In this document: positions 8,190-16,320 of the stretch, piece after piece
Position numbering within the stretch: the first letter of the stretch is position 1
Layout: each line of letters begins with the position of its first letter
Program-made: the position numbers and the translations under genes
Origin: an uncultured Acidobacteriaceae bacterium
GTDB taxonomy: Bacteria; Acidobacteriota; Terriglobia; Terriglobales; Acidobacteriaceae
Length of the DNA: 46,752 nt
Direction of reading: 5' to 3'
NCBI GenBank assembly: GCA_903828675.1
Contig: CAIKND010000211.1
Location: 1 to 46,752 of the forward strand
Notes under the pieces: generated by a model
The model's input: only the letters and a program-made list of their open reading frames with translations
Told to the model about the DNA's origin: nothing
The model's database searches: none

Positions 8190-9535
8190 CAGTCAGTCCC
8201 TCCGGCTCTACCGGCCGCAGGGGCCTTGTCGTCGTCTGCCGCCGGACCCACTTTGACCTTGACGCCATCATCGAGGCCATACGCTCCGCCGGTGACTACG
8301 AGGTCAGAAGGGGCAAGGCCGTTGATGATCTGCACGTCTTCAGCGTCGCTAATGCCGAGTGTAACGGGCTTGCGGTGAGCCGCACCGTCCGCGCCGACGA
8401 CCATGACCGCTTTACTGCCGTCCTGCGCGGTGAGGATGGAAACGGCGGGGATTTTCCAGGCCTGCGCGACGGTGCGGCCGGTGATGGATGCTTTGACGGG
8501 CGTGCCGACCTTGAGTTTGCCGGCTTTGTTGTCAATCTTGAGCCAGACTTCAACCGTGGTGCTACCGGGGTCAAGGGCCGGACTGATGAGAGAAACTTTG
8601 GCTGCAACCGGATCAGCGATGCCGGGAACGCTTACGGAGGCTTCGTCGTCGACTTTCAATTGCTGGGCGAGGCTTTGCGCGATGTGGGTCTTGGCGAGCA
8701 GGCTGGAAGTGTCCATGACGGTGAGCAGCGGGGCACCGGCGGCGGCTGTTTCACCTGCGAAAAGTGGCCGGTCTGTGACCACGCCAGCGATAGGGCTGCG
8801 AATCTCAGAGTAGTTGACCTGGGCTTCGGCGCCCTTGTACTTGCCTTCGGCTGAGGTCAACTGGCCTTGCGCGGACTTGAGCGCGGCCTCGCGGCTGATG
8901 CTGCGCAGCGATTCGAGGTGTTTCGCGGCGGAATCATAGGAGGCCTGGGCGGCAACCAGAGCGGCAGCGGCGGTGTCGAGATCGCGGCCGGGAATTGCGC
9001 CCTCGGCAAAGAGTTGCTTGCGGCCCTTGACGATGCTGAGGTTGAGGTCGAGATTGGCCTTGGCCTGCGCGACATCGGACTCGGCCTTGAGGGTGTCTTC
9101 AGGGACCTGGGCCCTGGTGGCCGTGGCAAAGGCCGCTTCGGCAGCCATATAGGAGCCTTTGTTGTCGAGGGCCGCGGCGGCGAGGTCGTTGTTTTCGAGG
9201 GTAGCAAGAAGCTCGCCAGCTTTTACACGCGATCCGCGCTGCACATAAAACCTGCGCACCGGCGCGCTGATTTTGGGCGCGATGGCAGCCTGCGCGAGCG
9301 GGGCGAGAACGGCATCGGCGACGATGTGTTCCGCCAGGGGGCCCTGCTCGGGATGCTCGGCCTGGACTGTGACCTCGGGCTCGGGAGCAGCTTCTTTCTT
9401 GCATCCTGGCAGAAGGGCAAGAGGGAGCGCGATGGCTGCCAGCAAAGCGCAGCGCGCCTTGAAGCGAAGCACCTGAGGGATTGGATAACTACTCGGCTTA
9501 TTGCTCGTCGTCTTGATTTTCGTCTTCATGCTCAT
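8189..9535 (-). CDS. RND efflux periplasmic adaptor lipoprotein (MFP/HlyD type)
   Basis: The 448-residue membrane-fusion protein joins the inner-membrane pump to the outer-membrane channel. It begins MSMKTKIKTT; a hydrophobic leader (ALLAAIALPLALLPGC) ends at Cys45, which is probably lipidated (lipoprotein signal). The order is a barrel-sandwich half (SAPVRRFYVQRGSRVKAGELLATLEN), a long alpha-helical hairpin rich in Ala and Glu (~130-255), the second half (YSEIRSPIAGVVTDRPLFAGE) and beta-barrel and membrane-proximal domains. The start at 9535 lies just after the channel gene's stop; an earlier frame start at 9646 would overlap that gene by about 100 bases. It is the middle gene of the efflux operon. 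Confidence 0.9.
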   Translation of the reverse strand: MSMKTKIKTTSNKPSSYPIPQVLRFKARCALLAAIALPLALLPGCKKEAAPEPEVTVQAEHPEQGPLAEHIVADAVLAPLAQAAIAPKISAPVRRFYVQRGSRVKAGELLATLENNDLAAAALDNKGSYMAAEAAFATATRAQVPEDTLKAESDVAQAKANLDLNLSIVKGRKQLFAEGAIPGRDLDTAAAALVAAQASYDSAAKHLESLRSISREAALKSAQGQLTSAEGKYKGAEAQVNYSEIRSPIAGVVTDRPLFAGETAAAGAPLLTVMDTSSLLAKTHIAQSLAQQLKVDDEASVSVPGIADPVAAKVSLISPALDPGSTTVEVWLKIDNKAGKLKVGTPVKASITGRTVAQAWKIPAVSILTAQDGSKAVMVVGADGAAHRKPVTLGISDAEDVQIINGLAPSDLVVTGGAYGLDDGVKVKVGPAADDDKAPAAGRAGGTD

Positions 9536-9542
9536 GCGTGGC

Positions 9543-10928
9543 TCATAGGGTTCCGGTGAGTGTTTCAAGATCCGCCCTTGCGGTCTCGTAACGGACGCGC
9601 CCATCTTCTCGCGCATTCTCCGCTGTAACATACGCGCTTTGCGCATCGACTATTTCAAGCACCGTGGCCTCGCCGTTGGTGTAACGCAGGCGGGTAAGGC
9701 GGAGGCTCTCGGCGGCCGTGGCGGCGCTGGCATCGAGCGAATCAAGTTGATCGCGGGCAGCCTGGGCTTCTGAGTAAGCCTCGTCGAGACGCGCGATGAG
9801 ACGGCGCTGGGTGGCGGTGAGGGCGACCTGCGCGGCATCACGGCGGATCCCGCTCTGCTTGACCTTGTGCTGGGTGGAGAACCAGTCCCACACGGGGATG
9901 TCGAGCGTGACGCTGGCCGAGTATCCGAGGTTGCGGGTCTTGTCGGGGCCATTGACGGCGAATTGAGGAGCGTCGATGCCGTAGGTGAAATTGACGCCGA
10001 GATCGGGCAGATAGGCAGCGCGGGCGGAGAGCATATCGGCGTTGCTGACGGCGAGCGTGGACAGCGCGCTCTTTAGCTCGGGGTTGTTTTTGGCGGCGGC
10101 CTGTTCCACATCCTCGCGTGAGATGAGTTGAGGAACAGTGTCAGCGGCTTGAAGTGTATAGGGGGTGCGCGGATCGGGAAAGAGCAGGACGCCGAGTTCG
10201 AGACGGGCCTTTTCGGCGGCGAGTTTGGCATCCTGGAGGTCGCGCTGGCGCTGCTGGGCGACGAGTTGCGCCTTTACCACGTCAGCGTGGGCAGCCTCGC
10301 GGGCCTGTTCGCGCTTGGTGGTAAGGGATGTGAAATCGTCAGCTTCCTGGCGGGCGCGGTCGGCGACGAGGAGTTTGTGGTCGGCGGCAAGGGAGCCGTA
10401 GAAGAGGCCCGTGACCGCAGAGATCAGGCCGCGGCGGGCAACTTCAAGCTGAGCGGCGGCTAGGGCCGAGGCTGCATCGGCGCGGCGAACGCCAGCTATT
10501 TGGTTGAGACCAAGCCTTTCGTTGATGGATGCCTGGCTTGCGTACTCGTGAACCGCGTTGTTGGCGATGAAAATTTGAGAAGATTGCGATCCGGCCGCCG
10601 GGCTTGTGGGCTGCGTGTACGTGGCCTGATTGTGATAGACGACACTCGGCAGCAGACCGCCACGGGCGATTGCGCGATCGAGAGCCGATGCTCTGCTCTC
10701 AGCCGACGCGGCGGCGTAGATGGGCTCGTTGGCCTCGGCGCGGTGGATGGCTTCAGCCAGAGTGATGACAGGGTGCTGGACAGGAAGCGATGGGGCTGGA
10801 GCATCGCCTGCCGTTTGCGAATTAGCAGTTGGAAGGGATGCTACCAGGAACAGAAAAAGGATTGCGCCGAGTAGAGGGTCAGGAAGGCGCCTCGTTTTAC
10901 CGCGCCGAGAATTATTCCACATGGTCAC
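9543..10928 (-). CDS. TolC-family outer-membrane efflux channel
   Basis: The 461-residue outer-membrane factor has a signal peptide (LLGAILFLFLVASLPTANSQ, ending near residue 38), then two repeats of the TolC-type helical architecture (HPVITLAEAIHRAEANEPIYAAASA and, later, NPELKSALSTLAVSNADMLSARAAYLPDLGVNFTYG). The YTNGEATVLEIVDAQSAYVTAENA motif near the C terminus is typical of the family. The start is GTG at 10928 or the ATG two codons on; neither has a strong ribosome-binding site. It is the first gene of the operon, followed within about 10 bases by the adaptor and then the pump, giving a complete tripartite exporter with no adjacent regulator. Confidence 0.9.
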   Translation of the reverse strand: MTMWNNSRRGKTRRLPDPLLGAILFLFLVASLPTANSQTAGDAPAPSLPVQHPVITLAEAIHRAEANEPIYAAASAESRASALDRAIARGGLLPSVVYHNQATYTQPTSPAAGSQSSQIFIANNAVHEYASQASINERLGLNQIAGVRRADAASALAAAQLEVARRGLISAVTGLFYGSLAADHKLLVADRARQEADDFTSLTTKREQAREAAHADVVKAQLVAQQRQRDLQDAKLAAEKARLELGVLLFPDPRTPYTLQAADTVPQLISREDVEQAAAKNNPELKSALSTLAVSNADMLSARAAYLPDLGVNFTYGIDAPQFAVNGPDKTRNLGYSASVTLDIPVWDWFSTQHKVKQSGIRRDAAQVALTATQRRLIARLDEAYSEAQAARDQLDSLDASAATAAESLRLTRLRYTNGEATVLEIVDAQSAYVTAENAREDGRVRYETARADLETLTGTL

Positions 10929-11016
10929 ATTCAGAAGGATACAAGCGGCACCTTAATTTCGCCTTAATTTAGCAACAAAAGCCAAACGCCTGGATAGTCA
11001 GTACGGGGGATCTTCG

Positions 11017-11502
11017 CTACGACTTGGCCTGGATCTGGTCTCCATCCTCTGACTGGGCTGGCCTGCGGCCTGTGACTTCAGACGAGAGGATAATGAGCGC
11101 GCCCACAATCCAAAGAACATGGCCGATCATTGGGACCAGGCTGGCGATAAAAAAGAAGACCCAGGTGGCTACCATGCAGACCAGGGTCGCTACCGCCAGT
11201 ACTCTTCGCAGCAAGGCAAAGCGCGCGGTAAAGCTGAGTACAAAGTAGACAAGAATGAGGGGGTTGATCCAGCCACTCATGACGGCGAGGACGTCCCAGG
11301 ATTGATAGGAATTTTTTGAAAATGCGCCGACGAAAGTGACCTGCGCGCATTGCCAACCGGGATAGATGTCCAGGGAACCGAGAAATGGCGCCTTGTCTCT
11401 GCAAGCGGGCATGAGAAATGCCGCAATAAAGACGCACAAGCCGAGCACGCGGCATACCAATTCCTGCCGGTGAGTAAGGGCGATACGGCTGCGCAACGAC
11501 AT
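11017..11502 (-). CDS. four-helix membrane protein, unknown function
   Basis: The 161-residue product starts MSLRSRIALTHRQELVCRVL. It has hydrophobic segments at about residues 16-32, 72-92, 95-120 and 122-142, and a polar C-terminal tail (EVTGRRPAQSEDGDQIQAKS). A soluble loop between the first two helices contains PACRDKAPFLGSLDIYPGWQC, with two cysteines that could form a disulphide if it is periplasmic (inference). The ATG at 11502 has a purine-rich stretch (AAGAAAGAG) upstream. It stands alone upstream of the efflux operon. The family is not recognised. Confidence 0.6.
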   Translation of the reverse strand: MSLRSRIALTHRQELVCRVLGLCVFIAAFLMPACRDKAPFLGSLDIYPGWQCAQVTFVGAFSKNSYQSWDVLAVMSGWINPLILVYFVLSFTARFALLRRVLAVATLVCMVATWVFFFIASLVPMIGHVLWIVGALIILSSEVTGRRPAQSEDGDQIQAKS

Positions 11503-11794
11503 GGCTTCACTCTTTCTTATCCTGCAGATTGCGCGAGAGAGCCTTGATAGGCAGGGCAAGGCATGATAGCCGATGATTGGCGAGAGTGCGCGATCTGCGA
11601 GACAACGCAGTTCACGAAGCAGATTGCAGAGCCCGAATCTGCACCAATTCGGGCTATTGGTAGGCCGGTCTGCGGCAAGGAATGGTTGAGGGATGATGAT
11701 TCAGTTGTTTTTAATGCCGCGGCTGGAATTCTTCGCGGTTTTCTTCCCGATTAGCCGCCCCAATTCCGGCCCGGCTCTGCGATACTAGCTAGTT

Positions 11795-12346
11795 ATGCCG
11801 ATCGCCGACCTGCAGCAGGCTGCACAAAAAATCGCCGGATTCCTTACCACCCTGAACAAGCTGGGTGGCATGCGCCTCAAGTACCGCATTACCGCGGGTG
11901 ATGGAGCACGCGACCCCGAGGGCATTGAGGCTCGCCAGATTTACGTAGAACTAGGCGGACCAGATGTGCCGCTGGTGGTCCAGCACAATGGCGAGTTGCT
12001 GCGCGCGCTGGAAACGATTGCCGCGCAGATGCTCCGTCTCGACCAGCGCGAGAATGACCTGGTGAGTTTTGACGCCGCCAACTTCAAGGCGCTGCAGGCC
12101 CAGGAACTGCGTCTTCAGGCCGAAACTGCGGCGGAAAGGGTTCGCCGAAGTGGAGTGCCGTACAGCTTTCCGCCGATGAACAGCCGCGACCGCAGGTTGC
12201 TGCACCTGGCCTTTAGGTCTCTGCCGGGCGTGGAGACGGCCAGCAACGGCGAAGGACAGGAGCGCTTTCTGGCGGTTTATCCGGCAGGCAAGACCAACCT
12301 GCCTGTGACGCCACCGATGAAGCCGCGGGGCTTTGGACGGCGGTAA
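11795..12346 (+). CDS. Jag-like KH-R3H RNA-binding protein
   Basis: The 183-residue protein resembles the C-terminal half of Jag/KhpB: a KH domain (~residues 27-95) followed by an R3H domain (~118-165) with SFPPMNSRDRRLLHLAF and the Arg133-x3-His137 pair that defines R3H, then PGVETASNGEGQERFLAVYP. The KH loop reads VQHNGELL, where a canonical GxxG would be IGKRGxxL, so one glycine is missing and RNA binding by that loop may be altered. The N-terminal Jag domain of many homologues is absent. In many bacteria jag follows yidC; here yidC lies about 4.7 kb away beyond dnaA. The start at 11795 has no strong ribosome-binding site. Confidence 0.75.
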   Translation: MPIADLQQAAQKIAGFLTTLNKLGGMRLKYRITAGDGARDPEGIEARQIYVELGGPDVPLVVQHNGELLRALETIAAQMLRLDQRENDLVSFDAANFKALQAQELRLQAETAAERVRRSGVPYSFPPMNSRDRRLLHLAFRSLPGVETASNGEGQERFLAVYPAGKTNLPVTPPMKPRGFGRR

Positions 12347-12385
12347 GTCAGTCGTCAGTGGACAGCGGTCAGTAGACAGCGCCGT
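12346..12385. repeat. GTCAGT/GGACAGC short-unit repeat cluster
   Basis: Directly after the Jag-like gene's stop, the sequence repeats GTCAGT three times, interleaved with (A/G)GACAGC. A related cluster lies at 35929-35955, just after msrA. Both follow a stop codon. The units are too short and irregular for a CRISPR array. Confidence 0.6.
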
Positions 12386-12413
12386 GTGTGCGGCTGTGTC
12401 ACAATACTCAACA

Positions 12414-13487
12414 ATGAGACACATAGCTCTTTTTTTGACGCTTGTGCTGGCGGTGGGTGTGTGCCCTGCGCAGAAGCGGCTGGTACTGATCGATCAGGAC
12501 GGAGCGGGCCCGGGCGGCTCCGACCAGATGGCGATGCTGTCGCTGCTTGAGGCTCCTCAGGTTGAGGTTCTGGGCATCACCATTGTGACGGGCGATGTGT
12601 GGCGCGATGAGGGTGCGCTGCATACCTTGCGGATGCTGGAACTGACCGGGCACGCCCATGTGCCGCTAGCCCGGGGAGCGGTCTTTCCGCTGGTGCGCAC
12701 GGAGCAAGAAACGCGGCTGTCCTCGGCGCTCGATGGCAAGGTGACGTACCTGGGCGCATGGGGACGCGGGCCGGAGATGCCGGACCACCCGCAGGCGCAC
12801 GGGGCCTACGAAATTCCGGCGATGCCCGAGGGGATGCCGACGATCAAGGCGATCGAGGAAGACGCAGCGCATTTTCTGGTCCGGCAGGTTCGCGCGCATC
12901 CGCATGAGGTGACGATTTACGCGGCTGGGCCGATGACGAATATCGCGCTGGCAATTGCGATCGATCCGGAGTTTGCCGCGCTGAGTAAAGGGATCGTGCT
13001 GATGGGCGGGAGCCTGAATCCGCAGACGGACGATCCGGAGTTTGCGACCAGTCCAAGGCACGAATTCAACTTCTGGTTCGATCCCGAGGCCGCGCATATC
13101 GTGCTGCGCGCAGACTGGCCGCGCGTGGACGTGACGACCGTGGATGTGTCAATCAAGGCTCCTTTTACCGAGGCGATGGTGAAGGAGATTGCGAAGTCCG
13201 GCAAGCCTGCCGCCAAGTACATTGCAGCGTGGAGCCAGGACCGCTATTACATGTGGGATGAGCTGACGGCATGCGCGTGGCTTGATCCAGCGCTCATCAC
13301 GAAGGAAAAGCCACTCTACATGGACGTGGACCTGAGCCACGGGCCGAGTTATGGGGACACGCTTACCTGGAATGAGAAGCTGAAACCAACGAGCGGGGTG
13401 AGGCTGGTTCATGCGCAGACGGATGTGGATCTGGCGCGATTTCAGAAGATGTTTGTGGGGCTGATGACTGGGGCGATTGGCTTCTAG
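12414..13487 (+). CDS. secreted nucleoside hydrolase-like protein with altered metal motif
   Basis: The 357-residue protein has a signal peptide (MRHIALFLTLVLAVGVCPAQ, cleavage near residue 20) and a nucleoside hydrolase fold: LVLIDQDGAGPGGSDQMAMLSLL at 23-45, EVLGITIVTGDVW, TIYAAGPMTNIALAIAIDPEF (~165-185) and GIVLMGGSLNPQ. Classical enzymes bind calcium through DTDPGIDDAxAL; here the spacing is enlarged (Asp27, Asp29, then Asp37 after GAGPGGS) and the second aspartate of the DD pair is Gln. It probably acts in the periplasm or outside the cell on ribonucleosides (inference). The stop codon TAG lies inside the terminal repeat of the element at 13484-13620. No clear ribosome-binding site is seen. 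Confidence 0.8.
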   Translation: MRHIALFLTLVLAVGVCPAQKRLVLIDQDGAGPGGSDQMAMLSLLEAPQVEVLGITIVTGDVWRDEGALHTLRMLELTGHAHVPLARGAVFPLVRTEQETRLSSALDGKVTYLGAWGRGPEMPDHPQAHGAYEIPAMPEGMPTIKAIEEDAAHFLVRQVRAHPHEVTIYAAGPMTNIALAIAIDPEFAALSKGIVLMGGSLNPQTDDPEFATSPRHEFNFWFDPEAAHIVLRADWPRVDVTTVDVSIKAPFTEAMVKEIAKSGKPAAKYIAAWSQDRYYMWDELTACAWLDPALITKEKPLYMDVDLSHGPSYGDTLTWNEKLKPTSGVRLVHAQTDVDLARFQKMFVGLMTGAIGF

Positions 13488-13620
13488 GGAGCCTCTGTTT
13501 AAGCCCTATTCCATGCGGAGCCTTCCCTCGGGGGCTGAAGCCCTCGTTCATTTTGCAGCATTTGCGGCACGGCTAAAGCCGTGCCCTTTCAAAACCTCGA
13601 CTTAATTAGAGGCTTCCTAG
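13484..13620. mobile_element. MITE-like nested-palindrome element with 20-bp terminal inverted repeats, copy 2
   Basis: The left end CTAGGGAGCCTCTGTTTAAG (13484-13503) and right end CTTAATTAGAGGCTTCCTAG (13601-13620) are imperfect inverted repeats. Inside are the double palindrome GGGCTGAAGCCC and GGCACGGCTAAAGCCGTGCC. CTT stands on the outer side of both ends, a possible short target duplication. No coding capacity. The left end supplies the TAG that stops the nucleoside hydrolase gene. Confidence 0.75.
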
Positions 13621-13643
13621 CTTTCAGTTTGCGGAGGTGAGTC

Positions 13644-14036
13644 ATGACCAATGATTCGATTCTCGGCGGTAGCAAGATTGTCGCCTTTGCACCTACAACC
13701 GACCCTGCGAAGGCGCGGGCGTTTTATGAAGGCGTGCTTGGGCTGCGACTGGTGGAAGACGCGAAGCCTTTCGCGCTGGTATTCGACGCGAACGGGACCA
13801 TGCTGCGCGTGACCACGGTGGGCAGATTCCAGCCAGCCCCGTTCACCGTGCTGGGCTGGCATGTAGAAGCCATCGAAAGTACCGTAGAACAGCTGGCTGC
13901 GGCAGGAGTCGAGTTCCTGCGTTATCCGGGCCTCAACGACGGCGACCCGCGCGGTATCTGGACCTCGCCGAGCGGAGCGCGCGTTGCGTGGTTCCACGAT
14001 CCCGACAAAAACGTGCTGAGCTTGACGCAGTTTTAA
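13644..14036 (+). CDS. VOC-superfamily (glyoxalase/bleomycin-resistance fold) protein
   Basis: The 130-residue protein has the paired beta-alpha-beta-beta-beta modules of the VOC superfamily: IVAFAPTTDPAKARAFYEGVLGLRLV (residues ~11-36), LVFDANGTMLRVTTV, then GWHVEAIESTVEQLAAAGVEFLRYPG and a C-terminal SGARVAWFHDPDKNVLSLTQF. Candidate metal or substrate ligands (a His in GWHVE, and the HDPDKN turn) are present, but not enough to name a substrate. Possible roles are a lyase, dioxygenase or binding protein. GGAGG lies six bases before the ATG. It converges on dnaA, and a shared terminator separates the two. Confidence 0.85.
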   Translation: MTNDSILGGSKIVAFAPTTDPAKARAFYEGVLGLRLVEDAKPFALVFDANGTMLRVTTVGRFQPAPFTVLGWHVEAIESTVEQLAAAGVEFLRYPGLNDGDPRGIWTSPSGARVAWFHDPDKNVLSLTQF

Positions 14037-14047
14037 GGGAAGAAAAG

Positions 14048-14083
14048 AGAAGCCCACGCCGTTGATTTCCGGCGTGGGCTTCT
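14048..14083. terminator. bidirectional intrinsic terminator between VOC gene and dnaA
   Basis: A perfect 14-bp stem, AGAAGCCCACGCCG with CGGCGTGGGCTTCT, and an 8-base loop. On the minus strand it is followed by CTTTTCTTCC, and on the plus strand by a moderately T-rich stretch (GATTGTTTCG). It lies between two convergent stop codons, so it should end both dnaA and the VOC transcript. Confidence 0.9.
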
Positions 14084-14106
14084 GATTGTTTCGCTTGCTT
14101 CCCTGC

Positions 14107-15501
14107 CTAGCCGTTCAGCAGATCCTGGAGTTTATTCAGGGTGCGGTGGAGGTCCTTGTCAGTGCGGCGCTGTTCGTCGATCTTGCCGATGGAGTGCATG
14201 ACCGTGGTGTGGTGCTTGTTGCCAAACTGACGGCCGATTTCAGGGAGGCTGGCTTCAGTCATCTGCTTGGCAAGGTACATGGCGATCTGGCGGGGGACGA
14301 CAACGTTGCGCGAGTTGTTCTTCTGCTTGAGATCGCTGACCCTCATGCCGAAGTTTTCGGCGACAGCACGCTGAATGGCCTCAATGGTGATTTTGCGCAC
14401 CTGCATGTCAATGAACTGCTTGAGGCACTGCTGTGTGGAGGCAAGCGTGATCTCGATGTGATTGTGCTGGCACCAGGCGATGAGGCGGACCAGAGCGCCC
14501 TCAAGTTCACGGACGTTGGTGCGGACATTGGAGGCGACGAACAAGGCCACATCTGTGGGCAACTGCACCTGCTCGCTCTCGGCCTTCTTGAGCAGGATGG
14601 CGACCTTGGTCTCAAGATCGGGCGGCTGGATGTCGGCGATGAGACCCCACTCAAAACGGGAGCGGAGGCGGTCTTCAATCTCTGTGAGTTCCTTGGGCGG
14701 GCGATCTGAGGCAATAACGACCTGCCTCATGCTCTCGTGAAGCGCGTTGAAGGTATGGAAGAACTCCTCCTGGGTGCGCTCTTTCTGCGAGATGAACTGA
14801 ATGTCGTCGATGAGCAGCACGTCCACGGTACGGAAGCGATCGCGAAAGCTGGTCATGCGGTCGTTGCGAATGGAGTTGATCATCTCGTTGGTGAACTTTT
14901 CCGCGGAGATGTAGCAGATGCTGGCCATGGGCTGTCGGCGTTTGACCTCATGACCGATGGCCTGCATGAGGTGAGTCTTGCCCATGCCGACTCCGCCGTA
15001 GAGGAAGAGCGGATTATAGGCGCGCGAAGGGCGCTCAGCAACGGCAAGGGAAGCAGCGCGGGCAAACTGGTTGCCATTGCCGATAACGAAAGCGTCGAAG
15101 GTGTAGCGTGGGTTGAGTTGCGCAGCGGAAGTCCAGTCAAACGTCTTCTGCATGGGTGCCGGGGCGGGCGCCGTAGGCGCGTGAGACGGCACCGGGCCAA
15201 AGCCACCATCCCTGCGCTGGGGTGGAATGGAAGGGTCTTCTTCTGCGGTTACGAAGCTGACGTCGTCGAACTCGAGAGCCTGTAGATCAATGGCTTCCTG
15301 GATGAGGTCGCCGTACTTGTCACCAATGTGCTGGAACTCTGGCGAAGGCACACGCACGTAAAGGGTTCGACCAGTGGAGTGGCTGTAGCGGGTGGGCTTG
15401 AGCCATGTCTCAAAGGACTGGCGAATCACCTTTTTCTCAAGTGCCGCGAGAATCTGGAGCCAGGGGTTGAGAGCCGGAGTCGGCGAAGTTGCAAATGCCA
15501 T
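14107..15501 (-). CDS. dnaA: chromosomal replication initiator DnaA
   Basis: The 464-residue AAA+ ATPase binds DnaA boxes and opens the origin. Domain I is at about residues 10-85 (WLQILAALEKKVIRQSFETWLKP), followed by a short Pro/Ala linker (90-120). The AAA+ domain has Walker A GGVGMGKTH at ~169-177, Walker B LLIDDIQF and the sensor region SDRPPKEL. Domain IV carries the DNA-binding signature YLAKQMTEASLPEIGRQFGNKHHTTVMHSI near the C terminus. Length is typical. The start at 15501 (MAFATSPTPA) fits the family. It is transcribed away from rpmH, the common arrangement around bacterial origins. dnaN is not adjacent. Confidence 0.98.
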   Translation of the reverse strand: MAFATSPTPALNPWLQILAALEKKVIRQSFETWLKPTRYSHSTGRTLYVRVPSPEFQHIGDKYGDLIQEAIDLQALEFDDVSFVTAEEDPSIPPQRRDGGFGPVPSHAPTAPAPAPMQKTFDWTSAAQLNPRYTFDAFVIGNGNQFARAASLAVAERPSRAYNPLFLYGGVGMGKTHLMQAIGHEVKRRQPMASICYISAEKFTNEMINSIRNDRMTSFRDRFRTVDVLLIDDIQFISQKERTQEEFFHTFNALHESMRQVVIASDRPPKELTEIEDRLRSRFEWGLIADIQPPDLETKVAILLKKAESEQVQLPTDVALFVASNVRTNVRELEGALVRLIAWCQHNHIEITLASTQQCLKQFIDMQVRKITIEAIQRAVAENFGMRVSDLKQKNNSRNVVVPRQIAMYLAKQMTEASLPEIGRQFGNKHHTTVMHSIGKIDEQRRTDKDLHRTLNKLQDLLNG

Positions 15502-16074
15502 CGTACAAATCCTTGCCTGCGAGCCCGGCGGAACATTGGGCGGTTCATTTTGCGGAAATCAAACAACGGTTCTCTCATGGCGGGAAGCCTTCGCTTTCCG
15601 TCCTGATGACGATAGCCGAGTACCTGTTTGCCGCTGGTCTTGCCCCTGAAAATTGACCTTGGGGCGGTGGACAAAAGCCCGTTCCGTGGGACGCGTAAAA
15701 CTTTCTTGAACGGTCCCGATAGTAGCACATTTGAGGGTCGTTGCAATCACTCATTAACAGAACTTTTCGGTGGTCCGGACGAGTTGCACCATTGGTGGTG
15801 AAACTCGGAGCGGATGTTACCAGAGTCACTATTTAATAGCATCGAGAGACGGGCTTTCGCGCCAATACGGCAGCCTGATTGCCTGCACCCAAGACACATG
15901 AAGGGGTTAGAAACTGTCGCCGTTGCAGACAATAATCCTGGGCACGCCAGAGGCTTGATTTCGGACGCCTTAGATGATCGTTGCGGTTAGGGCTGGATTC
16001 CTGGCTCAGGCTGCGATATACTCGGAGATGCTGTCAAAGCGTAGATTTTCAAGAGGAAACAGGAGCGCATTTCC
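15502..16074. other. dnaA-rpmH intergenic region, candidate origin neighbourhood
   Basis: A 573-base gap between divergent dnaA and rpmH. By position it is a candidate for oriC or the dnaA promoter region. I searched both strands for TTATCCACA-like DnaA boxes and found none; the nearest is TTGTCCACC (minus strand, about 15667-15675) with two mismatches. A mild A/T-rich stretch lies at about 15825-15840. There is no gene here. The origin may lie elsewhere, or this DnaA may accept other boxes. Confidence 0.4.
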
Positions 16075-16230
16075 ATGCCCAAGCGCACATTTCAACCTAA
16101 TCGCCGCCACCGTGTGAAAACACATGGGTTCCGGGCGCGCATGAAGACCAAGGCGGGCGCCGCCGTATTGAGCCGTCGCCGTGCTATCGGCCGCAGGCGC
16201 GTTGCAGTGAGCGCCGGCTTCCGCGACTAA
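16075..16230 (+). CDS. rpmH: 50S ribosomal protein L34
   Basis: The 51-residue, strongly basic protein begins MPKRTFQPNRRHRVKTHGFR and ends GRRRVAVSAGFRD. It shows the L34 pattern: TFQPN, then RR, then KTHGFRARM, then R-R-A-GRR. It is a structural component of the large ribosomal subunit. AGGAG sits nine bases before the ATG. It heads the conserved rpmH-rnpA-yidD-yidC cluster. The C terminus differs slightly from the usual LSA ending, carrying AGFRD. Confidence 0.97.
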   Translation: MPKRTFQPNRRHRVKTHGFRARMKTKAGAAVLSRRRAIGRRRVAVSAGFRD

Positions 16231-16320
16231 CACCTTCCTGCCGTTCTGCCCACCTATCTGTTTGATTCGGAATGCGCTGCTTAGGCAGTGGATCCGGATC
16301 GAGCATTCACTGGCAAAACC

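Noticed and set aside
12346..12385. Possible CRISPR array
   Set aside because: Repeat units are only 6-8 bases, irregularly spaced, and span only about 40 bases, and no cas gene is present.
15660..15680. DnaA box at TTGTCCACC
   Set aside because: It has two mismatches to TTATCCACA, stands alone, and similar nonamers are expected by chance.
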